Assembly: GCF_001544495.1 (NCBI RefSeq)
Contig: NZ_FCNZ02000007.1
Span: forward strand, 62,001 to 126,000
Length of the DNA stretch: 64,000 nucleotides
Source: Caballeronia telluris
GTDB taxonomy: Bacteria; Pseudomonadota; Gammaproteobacteria; Burkholderiales; Burkholderiaceae
Reading direction: 5' to 3'
The translations under genes were made by a program, and so were the position numbers. Positions 18,443-26,620 of this stretch are shown here, one piece after another. The notes beneath the pieces were generated by a model. It was not told where the DNA came from. It saw only the letters and a program-made list of their open reading frames with translations, and ran no database searches. How positions within the stretch are numbered: position 1 is the first letter of the stretch; each line of letters starts with the position of its first letter.

Positions 18443-19627
18443 ATGAATCAGACATCGCTGCCCTTTTTGCCTTTCGTGCGCGCTGAAATCGACGAGGAGA
18501 CGATCGCCGGCGTCGTCGACGTGCTGCGCTCCGGCTGGATCACGACCGGCCCGCAGAACCAGCAGTTCGAAGCCGAATTGTCGGCGTATTGCGGCGGGCG
18601 GCCCGTGCGTTCGTTCAATTCCGGCACAGCGACGATGGAAATCGGCTTGCGGATCGCGGGCGTCGGCGCGGGCGATGAAGTCATCACCACGCCGATGACG
18701 TGGGTATCCACCAGCAACGTGATCCTGGAAGTCGGCGCGACGCCGGTTTTCGTCGACATCGATCCGCTCACGCGCAACATGGACCTCGATTTGCTGGAAA
18801 AGGCCATCACGCCGCGCACCAAGGCGATCATGCCGGTGTATCTGGCGGGCCTGCCCGTCGATATGGACCGGCTCTACGAAATCGCGCGCGCCCACAACCT
18901 GCGCGTGATCGAAGACGCCGCGCAGGCGTTCGGCTCGACGTGGCTCGGCAAGCGCATCGGCTCGTTCGGCGACATCGTCTCGTTCAGCTTTCACGCGAAC
19001 AAGAACGTGACGTCGATCGAAGGCGGCGCGCTCGTCCTGAACAACGAGGAAGAAGCGGTCATCGCGCAGAAGTACCGGCTGCAAGGCATCACGCGCACCG
19101 GTTTCGACGGCATGGACTGCGATTTGCTTGGCGGCAAGTACAACCTGACCGATGTCGCGGCGCGCGTCGGCCTGGGTCAGTTGAAGCACGTGGAGCGCTT
19201 CACGGAGCAGCGCCGGCGTCTTGCGCGCGCCTATTTCGAAGCGTTCGCGGGCGGCGCGGCGGCCACGCTCGGCGTACAGTTTCCGGTGCAGAATTTCACC
19301 GACAGCAACTGGCACATGTTCCAGATCGCGCTGCCGCTCGAACGCCTTTCGCTCGCGCGTGCGGAGTTCATGGCGCAGATGAAGGAGCGCGGCATCGGCA
19401 CGGGCGTGCACTATCCGGCCCTGCATTTGTTCACGCTGTACCGGGCGCGCGGCTTTCATGAAGGCATGTTCCCGCATGCTGAGACACTCGGCGCATCGAC
19501 GGTCACACTGCCGCTCTTCACGCTGATGACGCAGGACGACGTGACGCGCGTGGTGCGCGCCGTCGACGAAATCTGCGAGTCATACGGCAAGCACAGCGGC
19601 AAGCACAGCGGCAAGCACGGCACCTAA
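18443..19627 (+). CDS. arnB: UDP-4-amino-4-deoxy-L-arabinose aminotransferase ArnB
   Basis: 394 residues, DegT/DnrJ/EryC1 PLP aminotransferase making UDP-L-Ara4N from the 4-keto sugar, using glutamate. The PLP lysine is Lys187 in FSFHANKNVTS, as in E. coli ArnB. DAAQAFGSTW and RSFNSGTATMEIGL are cofactor-binding segments, and TGVHYPALHLFTLYR is the substrate-binding C-terminal motif. The C-terminus ends in an unusual GKHSGKHSGKHGT tail encoded by a 12-bp tandem repeat. It is the third gene of the arn operon, 30 bp before arnC. Confidence 0.95.
   Translation: MNQTSLPFLPFVRAEIDEETIAGVVDVLRSGWITTGPQNQQFEAELSAYCGGRPVRSFNSGTATMEIGLRIAGVGAGDEVITTPMTWVSTSNVILEVGATPVFVDIDPLTRNMDLDLLEKAITPRTKAIMPVYLAGLPVDMDRLYEIARAHNLRVIEDAAQAFGSTWLGKRIGSFGDIVSFSFHANKNVTSIEGGALVLNNEEEAVIAQKYRLQGITRTGFDGMDCDLLGGKYNLTDVAARVGLGQLKHVERFTEQRRRLARAYFEAFAGGAAATLGVQFPVQNFTDSNWHMFQIALPLERLSLARAEFMAQMKERGIGTGVHYPALHLFTLYRARGFHEGMFPHAETLGASTVTLPLFTLMTQDDVTRVVRAVDEICESYGKHSGKHSGKHGT
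19585..19620 (+). repeat. Three-copy 12-bp in-frame tandem repeat at the 3' end of arnB
   Basis: Three copies of CGGCAAGCACAG (19585-19596, 19597-19608, 19609-19620; the last ends GG). Because the unit is a multiple of 3, it adds GKHS blocks without breaking the frame. Copy-number change by slippage would alter only the C-terminal tail of ArnB. Confidence 0.9.
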
Positions 19628-19657
19628 ACCCAAGACCCCTAGGGAAACCAGCGCAAC

Positions 19658-20695
19658 ATGAGTCATACGGATTTTCTGCCGGCGGCGCCCGAAGTTTCGG
19701 TCGTCATCCCGGTCTACAACGAGGAAGCGGGCCTGGCCGCGCTGTTCGAGCGCCTCTATCCCGCGCTCGATGCCCTCGATGCGTCGTATGAAGTCATCTT
19801 CATCAACGACGGCAGCCGCGACAAGTCGGCGGCGCTTCTCGCGCAGCAGTTTCACGTGCGTCCCGACACGACCCGCGTGATCCTGCTCAACGGCAACTAC
19901 GGCCAGCACATGGCGATTCTCGCGGGCTTCGAGCAGTCGCGCGGCGAGATCGTCGTGACGCTCGACGCCGACTTGCAGAACCCGCCCGAGGAAATCGGCA
20001 AGCTCGTCAGGAAGATGCGCGAAGGCTACGACTACGTCGGCACGATTCGCCAGCAGCGCCAGGACAGCCTGTGGCGCAAGAAGGCGTCGCGGGTGATGAA
20101 CCGTCTGCGCGAGCGCATCACGCACATCAAGATGACCGACCAGGGCTGCATGCTGCGCGCGTACAGCCGCCACATCATCGACACGATCAACCGTTGTGGC
20201 GAAATCAACACGTTTATTCCCGCGCTCGCGTACACGTTCGCGCAGAACCCGATCGAAGTCGATGTCGCGCACGAGGAGCGCTTCGCGGGCGAATCGAAGT
20301 ATTCGCTCTACAGCCTGATTCGCCTGAACTTCGACCTCGTCACGGGATTCTCGGTCGTGCCGCTGCAGTGGCTGTCGTTCATCGGCGTGATTCTCTCGGT
20401 CGGATCGGCGGCGCTGTTCCTGCTGCTGTTGATTCGCCGCTTCATGTTCGGCGCTGAAGTCCAGGGCGTGTTCACCCTCTTCGCCATCACGTTCTTCATG
20501 CTCGGCGTGATCATTTTCGCGCTCGGGCTGCTCGGCGAATACATCGGGCGCATCTATCAGCAGGTGCGCGCGCGTCCGCGCTATCTCGTGCAGACCATCC
20601 TCGAAGAGCGCGACGGCCATACGAGCGTCCACAAGCCGCTGCAGGAAGCCGTGCACACGATCGGCGTCGTGCAGCGCGAGGAACAGGGACGATGA
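19658..20695 (+). CDS. arnC: Undecaprenyl-phosphate 4-deoxy-4-formamido-L-arabinose transferase ArnC
   Basis: 345 residues. A family 2 glycosyltransferase domain comes first (VSVVIPVYNEEAGL near residue 10, then TLDADLQNPPEE with the metal-binding DxD). Two C-terminal membrane helices (about 232-258 and 268-295) anchor it in the inner membrane. It transfers formylated L-Ara4N from UDP to undecaprenyl phosphate. GGGAAA precedes the ATG. The TGA stop overlaps the next start (ATGA at 20692-20695), indicating coupled translation with the formyltransferase. The alternative, a DPM1-like transferase for another sugar, is unlikely in this operon. Confidence 0.94.
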   Translation: MSHTDFLPAAPEVSVVIPVYNEEAGLAALFERLYPALDALDASYEVIFINDGSRDKSAALLAQQFHVRPDTTRVILLNGNYGQHMAILAGFEQSRGEIVVTLDADLQNPPEEIGKLVRKMREGYDYVGTIRQQRQDSLWRKKASRVMNRLRERITHIKMTDQGCMLRAYSRHIIDTINRCGEINTFIPALAYTFAQNPIEVDVAHEERFAGESKYSLYSLIRLNFDLVTGFSVVPLQWLSFIGVILSVGSAALFLLLLIRRFMFGAEVQGVFTLFAITFFMLGVIIFALGLLGEYIGRIYQQVRARPRYLVQTILEERDGHTSVHKPLQEAVHTIGVVQREEQGR

Positions 20696-21678
20696 AACCG
20701 CGCGCCGTCGTCTTCGCGTATCACAACGTCGGCGTGCGCTGCCTGCAAGTGCTGCTTGCGCGCGGCGTGGATGTCGCGCTCGTCGTCACGCACGAGGACA
20801 GCCCGACCGAGAACATCTGGTTCGGCAGCGTCGCTTCGGTGGCGGCGGAGCACGGCATCGACGTCATCACGCCCGCCGATCCGAAAGCGCCCGAAGTCTT
20901 TGATGCGGTGAACGCCGTCGCGCCCGATTTCATCTTCTCGTTCTATTACCGGCACATGTTGCCGGTCGATCTGCTCGCGGTAGCCAGGCGCGGCGCGTAC
21001 AACATGCACGGTTCGCTGCTGCCGAAATATCGCGGCCGCGTGCCGACCAACTGGGCGGTGCTCAACGGCGAAACGGAAACCGGCGCGACGCTGCACGAAA
21101 TGGCGGCGAAGCCCGACGCTGGCGCGATCGTCGCGCAGACGCCGGTGCCCATCCTCCCCGACGACACCGCGAGCCAGGTGTTCGACAAGACCACCGTCGC
21201 TGCCGAGCAGACACTTTGGCGCGTGCTGCCCGCGCTCATCGCAGGCGAGGCGCCGCATTTACCGAACGATGTCGCCGCCGGCAGCTACTTCGGCGGCAGG
21301 AAGCCCGCGGACGGCCGCATCGACTGGACGCAGCCGGCGCAAAACGTGTACAACCTGATCCGCGCGGTGGCGCCGCCCTATCCCGGCGCGTTCACCGATC
21401 TCGGCGGCGAGCGCTTCATCGTCGCGCGGGCGCGGCTCGTGCCCGAAGGCGGTTTGCCGGGCGTGAGCGCCGAGACCTTGCGCACCGTCTCGAATTTGCC
21501 CGCGGGGCTTGCCGTGGCGGATAATGCGCTGTTTGGCGTCTGCGGCGACAGCCGCGTCATCGCCATCCGCGAATTGCGGCATCAGCAGCGAGCCGGCAGC
21601 GCGGACCCAGCCGACGGCGAACGCGTCGTCAGTCCCGCCGAATTCGGCCGAATCACTCAATCCACTCGTCATTCATGA
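20692..21678 (+). CDS. arnA: UDP-L-Ara4N formyltransferase (stand-alone N-terminal half of ArnA)
   Basis: 328 residues, corresponding to the N-terminal domain of E. coli ArnA. It N-formylates UDP-L-Ara4N with 10-formyl-tetrahydrofolate. The formyltransferase catalytic triad is visible: Asn104 and His106 in AYNMHGSLLPKYRGR and Asp142 in AAKPDAGAI, each offset by two from E. coli Asn102/His104/Asp140. In enterobacteria this domain is fused to the UDP-glucuronate decarboxylase; here the two activities are separate genes joined by a 4-bp ATGA overlap (21675-21678). The C-terminal 110 residues form the usual OB-like subdomain of formyltransferases. Confidence 0.93.
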   Translation: MKPRAVVFAYHNVGVRCLQVLLARGVDVALVVTHEDSPTENIWFGSVASVAAEHGIDVITPADPKAPEVFDAVNAVAPDFIFSFYYRHMLPVDLLAVARRGAYNMHGSLLPKYRGRVPTNWAVLNGETETGATLHEMAAKPDAGAIVAQTPVPILPDDTASQVFDKTTVAAEQTLWRVLPALIAGEAPHLPNDVAAGSYFGGRKPADGRIDWTQPAQNVYNLIRAVAPPYPGAFTDLGGERFIVARARLVPEGGLPGVSAETLRTVSNLPAGLAVADNALFGVCGDSRVIAIRELRHQQRAGSADPADGERVVSPAEFGRITQSTRHS

Positions 21679-22718
21679 AAAAAGTCCTGATCCTGGGTGT
21701 CAACGGCTTCATCGGCCATCACCTGTCCAAGCGCATCCTCGAAACGACCGACTGGGAAGTCTTCGGGATGGACATGCAAACCGACCGCCTCGGCGACCTC
21801 GCGAATCACGAGCGGATGCACTTCTTCGAAGGCGACATCACGATCAACAAGGAGTGGGTCGAGTATCACGTGAAGAAGTGCGACGTGATCCTGCCGCTCG
21901 TCGCGATCGCCACGCCGGCCACTTACGTGAAGCAGCCGCTGCGCGTGTTCGAACTCGACTTCGAGGCCAACCTGCCGATCGTTCGTTCGGCCGTGAAGTA
22001 CGGCAAGCATCTGGTGTTTCCGTCGACGTCCGAAGTCTATGGCATGTGCGCCGACGAGCAGTTCGATCCGGAAGAATCGCTCTTGTCGTATGGCCCGATC
22101 AACAAGCCGCGCTGGATCTACGCGTGCTCGAAGCAGCTGATGGACCGCGTGATCTGGGGCTACGGCATGGAGGGCCTGAACTTCACGCTCTTCCGTCCGT
22201 TCAACTGGATCGGACCGGGCCTCGACTCGATCTACACGCCGAAGGAAGGTTCGTCGCGCGTGGTCACGCAGTTCCTCGGCCACATCGTGCGCGGCGAGAA
22301 CATCAGCCTGGTGGACGGCGGCGCGCAAAAGCGCGCGTTCACCGACATCGACGACGGCATCGGCGCGCTGATGAAGATCATCGAGAACAAGGACGGCGTC
22401 GCGACGGGCAAGATCTACAACATCGGCAACCCGGCGAACAACTTCTCGGTGCGCGAACTCGCGCACAAGATGCTCAAGCTCGCGAACGAGATTCCGGAAT
22501 ACGCAGAGAGCGCGAAGGACGTGCAGCTCGTCGAGACCTCCTCGGGCGCGTACTACGGCGCGGGCTATCAGGACGTGCAAAACCGCGTGCCGAAGATCGA
22601 CAACACGATGCAGGAACTCGGCTGGAAGCCGCTCGCCACGATGGACGACGCGCTGCGTAAGATTTTCGAGGCGTATCGCGGCCACGTCGGCGACGCCCGC
22701 AAGCTGGTCGAAGGCTGA
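21675..22718 (+). CDS. arnA: UDP-glucuronic acid oxidative decarboxylase (stand-alone C-terminal half of ArnA)
   Basis: 347 residues, extended SDR fold. It oxidises and decarboxylates UDP-glucuronate to UDP-4-keto-pentose, the substrate of ArnB. The NAD-binding loop is GVNGFIGHHLSKRI (residues 8-21), the catalytic Ser/Tyr/Lys occur in STSEVYG and IYACSKQLMD, and RPFNWIGPGLDS is typical of ArnA dehydrogenase domains. It overlaps the formyltransferase by 4 bp and is followed by arnD after 10 bp. Stand-alone organisation is found in other Burkholderia, where the pair is known as a split ArnA. Confidence 0.94.
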   Translation: MKKVLILGVNGFIGHHLSKRILETTDWEVFGMDMQTDRLGDLANHERMHFFEGDITINKEWVEYHVKKCDVILPLVAIATPATYVKQPLRVFELDFEANLPIVRSAVKYGKHLVFPSTSEVYGMCADEQFDPEESLLSYGPINKPRWIYACSKQLMDRVIWGYGMEGLNFTLFRPFNWIGPGLDSIYTPKEGSSRVVTQFLGHIVRGENISLVDGGAQKRAFTDIDDGIGALMKIIENKDGVATGKIYNIGNPANNFSVRELAHKMLKLANEIPEYAESAKDVQLVETSSGAYYGAGYQDVQNRVPKIDNTMQELGWKPLATMDDALRKIFEAYRGHVGDARKLVEG

Positions 22719-22728
22719 GGCGCACCGC

Positions 22729-23625
22729 GTGGCCCGGATCGTCCTGAAGATCGACGTCGACACGCTGCGCGGCACGCGTGAAGGCGTGCCCAATCTCGCG
22801 CGCCTGCTCGACAAGTACGGCGCGCGCGCCACGTTTCTCTTCAGCCTCGGGCCGGATCACACCGGCTGGGCGCTGCGGCGCGTGTTTCGGCCGGGCTTTC
22901 TCAAGAAGGTGTCGCGCACGTCGGTGGTCGAGCATTACGGGCTCAAGACGCTGATGTACGGCGTGCTGCTGCCCGGACCCGACATCGGGCGCCATGCCGT
23001 CGCCGAGATGCGCGCGATCCACGAAGCCGGCTTCGAATGCGGCATCCATACGTGGGACCACGTCTACTGGCAGGACAACGTGCGCGAGCGCGACCGCGCG
23101 TGGACCGTCGCGCAGATGCAGCAGAGCCATGCGCGCTTCGTCGAGATCTTCGGCGCGCCGCCCGTCACGCACGGCGCGGCCGGCTGGCAGATGAACGGCC
23201 ACGCGTTCGAGCAGATCGACGCGTGGGGCATGCAGTATGCTTCCGACGGCCGCGGTCACACGCCGTACATCCCCGTCCTCGACGGCCGCACGCTCCGTCA
23301 CATCCAGATGCCGACCACGCTGCCGACGCTCGACGAAGTGCTGGGCGTCGACGGCATCGACGTCGGCAATGTCGCGGCCCATCTGCTGCGTCATACGGCG
23401 AACAATCCGCACGATCAGGTTTTCACGCTCCATGCGGAACTCGAAGGACAGAAGCTCGCGCCCGTCTTCGAGCAACTGCTCGCCGGCTGGCGCGCGCAGG
23501 GACACGGCTTCGCGACGATGGGCGACTATCACGCGACGCTGGACCGCTCGACACTGCCCACGTACCCTGTGACGTGGGGCGAGATTCCGGGCCGCGCGGG
23601 CGAACTAATCGTCCAGCCGGGCTGA
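22729..23625 (+). CDS. arnD: 4-deoxy-4-formamido-L-arabinose-phosphoundecaprenol deformylase ArnD
   Basis: 298 residues, NodB-like polysaccharide deacetylase fold. It removes the formyl group from the lipid-linked sugar before flipping to the periplasm. The metal-binding aspartate lies in LKIDVDTLRGTR near the N-terminus; GIHTWDH supplies the His pair of the second motif, and GAAGWQMNG is a further family block. The start is GTG at 22729, 10 bp after the dehydrogenase stop. It is the last arn gene; bcp follows after 106 bp. With arnT/E/B/C/A/A the set is enzymatically complete apart from UDP-glucose dehydrogenase. Confidence 0.94.
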   Translation: MARIVLKIDVDTLRGTREGVPNLARLLDKYGARATFLFSLGPDHTGWALRRVFRPGFLKKVSRTSVVEHYGLKTLMYGVLLPGPDIGRHAVAEMRAIHEAGFECGIHTWDHVYWQDNVRERDRAWTVAQMQQSHARFVEIFGAPPVTHGAAGWQMNGHAFEQIDAWGMQYASDGRGHTPYIPVLDGRTLRHIQMPTTLPTLDEVLGVDGIDVGNVAAHLLRHTANNPHDQVFTLHAELEGQKLAPVFEQLLAGWRAQGHGFATMGDYHATLDRSTLPTYPVTWGEIPGRAGELIVQPG

Positions 23626-23731
23626 AGGTCGGCCTTTGCGGTGGCGCTTTCCGGCGCCGCTCGCCCCCGCTTGACCTCGAATCCGCTCATCCATTCGGAT
23701 TCAGGCACCCACAACAACAGGAGAAACGTTC

Positions 23732-24193
23732 GTGCCGATTGCAGTCGACCAGCCCGCCCCCGATTTCACCGCGCCTTCGACGGCAGGCGACTTTACGCTT
23801 TCCAGCCTGCGCGGCAAAAAAGTGGTCCTCTTTTTCTATCCGAAGGACAACACGCCCGGCTGCACGACGGAAAGCCTGCAGTTTCGCGACCTGTATCCGC
23901 AATTCCAGGCGGCAGGCGCCGAAGTCGTCGGCATTTCGCGCGACAGCCTGAAGTCGCACGAGAACTTCAAGGCGAAGCTCGAACTGCCCTATGCGCTCGT
24001 CTCCGACACCGACGAAGCAATTTGCGCGCTTTTCGGCGTCATCAAAATGAAGAAAATGTATGGCAAGGAAGTGCGCGGTATCGAACGCTCGACCTTCCTG
24101 ATCGACGCCGACGGCGTCTTGCGCCACGAGTTTCGCGGGGTGAAAGTGCCCGGGCATGTCGAAGCCATTGTGGACGCTGTACAAGCGCTTTGA
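23732..24193 (+). CDS. bcp: Thioredoxin-dependent peroxiredoxin (Bcp/PrxQ family)
   Basis: 153 residues, cytoplasmic thiol peroxidase reducing H2O2 and organic hydroperoxides. The peroxidatic cysteine is Cys44 in PKDNTPGCTTESLQFRD. The resolving cysteine found five residues later in E. coli Bcp is replaced here by Leu49 (CTTESL), leaving Cys98 (DEAICALFG) as the only other cysteine, so the enzyme must be either 1-Cys or use the alternative helix alpha3 resolving position. A GTG start at 23732 with AGGAGA upstream. It follows arnD by 106 bp and may have its own promoter. Confidence 0.93.
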   Translation: MPIAVDQPAPDFTAPSTAGDFTLSSLRGKKVVLFFYPKDNTPGCTTESLQFRDLYPQFQAAGAEVVGISRDSLKSHENFKAKLELPYALVSDTDEAICALFGVIKMKKMYGKEVRGIERSTFLIDADGVLRHEFRGVKVPGHVEAIVDAVQAL

Positions 24194-24206
24194 GGCCGGT
24201 TATATT
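24178..24206 (+). promoter_or_regulatory. Candidate promoter for a small RNA between bcp and phoH
   Basis: TGTACA (24178-24183, four of six matches to TTGACA) and TATATT (24201-24206, five of six to TATAAT) are separated by exactly 17 bp. It overlaps the bcp stop codon. Transcription would begin near 24213. Confidence 0.5.
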
Positions 24207-24212
24207 GGTTCT

Positions 24213-24375
24213 CAATGAGCGCCTGTCCACCCCATTCCTCCTGCCGTAGCGCCCGCCACCACGCGCCTTTCAGCGCGGTCGGCATGGACCCGGGCTACGT
24301 GGCGAAGGACAGCGTGAGGCGCCTCTTGACCGATGTCGAGCCGCTGTTTCCCATCAACGGGACGGCGGCTTTTTT
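24213..24375 (+). ncRNA. Candidate structured small RNA or long leader between bcp and phoH (about 163 nt)
   Basis: The segment has a promoter-like sequence at its 5' side and an intrinsic terminator at its 3' side, with no plausible gene inside. A nested fold is visible by eye. Stem A pairs GCGCC (24219-24223) with GGCGC (24318-24322) and TGTCC (24224-24228) with GGACA (24307-24311), with a 6-nt bulge. Stem B pairs CGTAGC (24245-24250) with GCTACG (24294-24299). Stem C pairs CGCGC (24262-24266) with GCGCG (24273-24277) around CTTTCA. A terminator hairpin follows at 24340-24369. Length and long-rod shape are compatible with a regulatory sRNA (6S-like is one thought), but I cannot assign it to a known family. 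It could also be a phoH leader with premature termination. Confidence 0.5.
24340..24375 (+). terminator. Intrinsic terminator upstream of phoH
   Basis: GCCGCTGT (24340-24347) pairs with ACGGCGGC (24362-24369, one G-U pair), extended by CCC/GGG across a small bulge, and is followed directly by six T residues (24370-24375). It ends transcription from bcp or from the candidate small RNA; phoH begins 215 bp later. The intervening 24376-24589 segment shows no other structure I can defend. Confidence 0.8.
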
Positions 24376-24589
24376 GTTTGCGTCGCGAATACGCCACGCC
24401 TTGGGCGCCCGGCTTGCGACGTCAGTTTCTCAAGCAACCTCCAAGGAGCCGATCGAAACCTAGGCGAACCGGCGTTTTCGACAACGAAGCGCGTCTCCGG
24501 GCGCAAACTGCACGATCCGTACTACGGCTTACCAGCAGGATGCGACAGGCGGCGCACGATACACGACCCGATTCCTTTCGAGGGAAACC

Positions 24590-26434
24590 ATGCCTTTGCC
24601 TACCGCCCCCGCCAAGCTCGGCAACCTCCTGCCGTCTGAAGAATACAAAGCCAAAGCCCGGCCTGCGAAACAGTCGAAGAAGCAGGAAGGCGATGAACCC
24701 GAGGCCGCCGAGTACGGCTCGGCCGCCGTCGGCAGCACCCGGCCCGCCGCGAACGCAGCAAGCGCGCTGCACGCCGTCGCGAGCGACACGATCGCGCGCG
24801 CCAAGGGCGCGCCCGCCGCGGACAAAGCAGAAACACCTGCGCCCGCCGCGCGCAGCCGCCGCTCGAAACAGACCGCTGCGCTCTTGCAGCCGGTGCCGGC
24901 ACCGAGCGTCGATGAAGACGAAGTCGTCAAGCCCGTCGCGCGCGAAGCTCGCGGCGAGACCTCCGCGCCGGCCGCGCCCGCAGCGGCAGCAGAGCCGCGC
25001 GCGCAGAACAAGCGCCGTCAGCGCGGCCAGGCGGACGTGGAGATGCGCAAGCTCTTCGTGCTCGACACCAACGTGCTGATGCACGATCCGAGTTCGCTCT
25101 TCCGCTTCGAGGAACACGACGTCTATCTGCCGATGATGACGCTCGAGGAACTCGACAATCACAAGAAGGGCATGTCCGAAGTCGCGCGCAATGCGCGTCA
25201 GGTGAGCCGCACGCTGGACGCGCTCGTCGCGCATGTCGGCGAGATGTCGGCGGGACTGCCGCTCTCCTCGCAAGGCAATCGCGATGCGCTCGGCCGCCTC
25301 TACTTCCAGACGACGCTCACGCATATCGAGCCGGTCGAAGGGCTGCCCGTCGGCAAGGCGGACAACCAGATCCTCGGCGTCGTGCGCGCGTTGCAGAAGG
25401 AGCGCGAGGACCGTCAGGTCGTGCTGGTGTCGAAGGACATCAACATGCGCATCAAGGCGCATGCGCTCGGCTTGCCCGCCGAGGATTATTTCAACGACCA
25501 GGTTCTCGAAGACAAGGACCTGCTCTACTCCGGGGTGCGGGCGCTGCCCCAGGATTTCTGGACCAAGCACGCGAAAGGCATGGAAAGCTGGCAGGACACC
25601 AAGACCGGCACGACGTATTACCGCGTGACGGGGCCGCTTTGCGCGTCGATGCTCGTCAACGAGTTTGTTTATCTGGAGCCGCAGAACGGCGAGCCGTCGT
25701 TCCATGCGGTCGTGCGCGAACTCAACGGCAAGACGGCGCTCCTGCAGACGCTGCGCGACTACGGCCATCACAAGAACAATGTGTGGGGCATCACGGCGCG
25801 CAATCGCGAGCAGAACTTCGCGCTGAACCTGTTGATGAACCCGGAAGTCGATTTCGTCACGCTGCTCGGGCAGGCGGGCACCGGCAAGACGCTGATGGCG
25901 CTCGCCGCGGGCTTGGCTCAAGTGCTCGACGACAAGCGCTACAACGAGATCATCGTGACGCGCGCGACGGTTCCGGTCGGCGAGGACATCGGTTTTCTAC
26001 CGGGCACCGAGGAAGAGAAAATGCAGCCGTGGATGGGCGCATTCGACGACAACCTCGAAGTGCTGCAAAAGACCGACGACGCCGCCGGCGAATGGGGCCG
26101 CGCCGCCACGCAGGAACTGATCCGCTCGCGCCTGAAGGTGAAGAGCATGAACTTCATGCGCGGCCGGACTTTTGTCGATAAATACGTGATCATCGACGAA
26201 GCGCAGAATCTGACACCCAAGCAGATGAAAACGCTCGTCACGCGCGCGGGTCCGGGTACGAAGATCATCTGTCTCGGCAATATCGCGCAGATCGACACGC
26301 CTTATCTCACCGAGGGCAGTTCGGGGCTCACTTACGTCGTCGACCGCTTCAAGGGCTGGACGCACAGCGGTCACGTGACACTCGCGCGCGGCGAGCGCTC
26401 GCGGCTCGCGGACTACGCTTCCGACATTCTGTAA
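24590..26434 (+). CDS. PIN domain-PhoH ATPase fusion (PhoH2 / YlaK-like)
   Basis: 614 residues. Residues 1-150 are an Ala/Pro/Lys-rich, probably disordered extension. A PIN nuclease domain follows (LFVLDTNVLMHDPSSL with Asp159, then TLEELDNHKKG and VSKDINMRIKA acidic blocks). The C-terminal PhoH domain has Walker A GQAGTGKT (427-434) and Walker B YVIIDEAQN (about 532-540). PhoH2 proteins of this architecture have been reported as ATP-dependent RNA helicase/ribonucleases. The PhoH name reflects phosphate regulation in E. coli and does not prove it here. GAGGGA precedes the ATG. A strong terminator follows, so it is monocistronic. Confidence 0.92.
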   Translation: MPLPTAPAKLGNLLPSEEYKAKARPAKQSKKQEGDEPEAAEYGSAAVGSTRPAANAASALHAVASDTIARAKGAPAADKAETPAPAARSRRSKQTAALLQPVPAPSVDEDEVVKPVAREARGETSAPAAPAAAAEPRAQNKRRQRGQADVEMRKLFVLDTNVLMHDPSSLFRFEEHDVYLPMMTLEELDNHKKGMSEVARNARQVSRTLDALVAHVGEMSAGLPLSSQGNRDALGRLYFQTTLTHIEPVEGLPVGKADNQILGVVRALQKEREDRQVVLVSKDINMRIKAHALGLPAEDYFNDQVLEDKDLLYSGVRALPQDFWTKHAKGMESWQDTKTGTTYYRVTGPLCASMLVNEFVYLEPQNGEPSFHAVVRELNGKTALLQTLRDYGHHKNNVWGITARNREQNFALNLLMNPEVDFVTLLGQAGTGKTLMALAAGLAQVLDDKRYNEIIVTRATVPVGEDIGFLPGTEEEKMQPWMGAFDDNLEVLQKTDDAAGEWGRAATQELIRSRLKVKSMNFMRGRTFVDKYVIIDEAQNLTPKQMKTLVTRAGPGTKIICLGNIAQIDTPYLTEGSSGLTYVVDRFKGWTHSGHVTLARGERSRLADYASDIL

Positions 26435-26462
26435 GCGTCGCGACGCCCATTCGCCTATTCCG

Positions 26463-26495
26463 AACGGCCCGGCGGATTTCCGCCGGGCCGTTTTT
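26463..26495 (+). terminator. Intrinsic terminator of the PIN-PhoH gene
   Basis: Perfect 13-bp stem AACGGCCCGGCGG (26463-26475) / CCGCCGGGCCGTT (26480-26492), loop ATTT, and a T5 tract overlapping the 3' end (26491-26495) followed by CTTTG. It is 29 bp after the stop codon. Confidence 0.9.
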
Positions 26496-26620
26496 CTTTG
26501 CGTTCGTCCGGGACGCGCAACACTTAGCGCGCATTCTTCATGTAAAACATCAGGAAAACTTGCTGGCGCCCCGCGCGGCGGGCTAGTATCGGCAGACTGC
26601 TTTGCGCTCGTCCCTCCAAA

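Noticed and set aside
24215..24463. 82-residue frame between bcp and phoH
   Set aside because: It crosses the intrinsic terminator at 24340-24375 and has no ribosome-binding site; the segment fits better as structured RNA.
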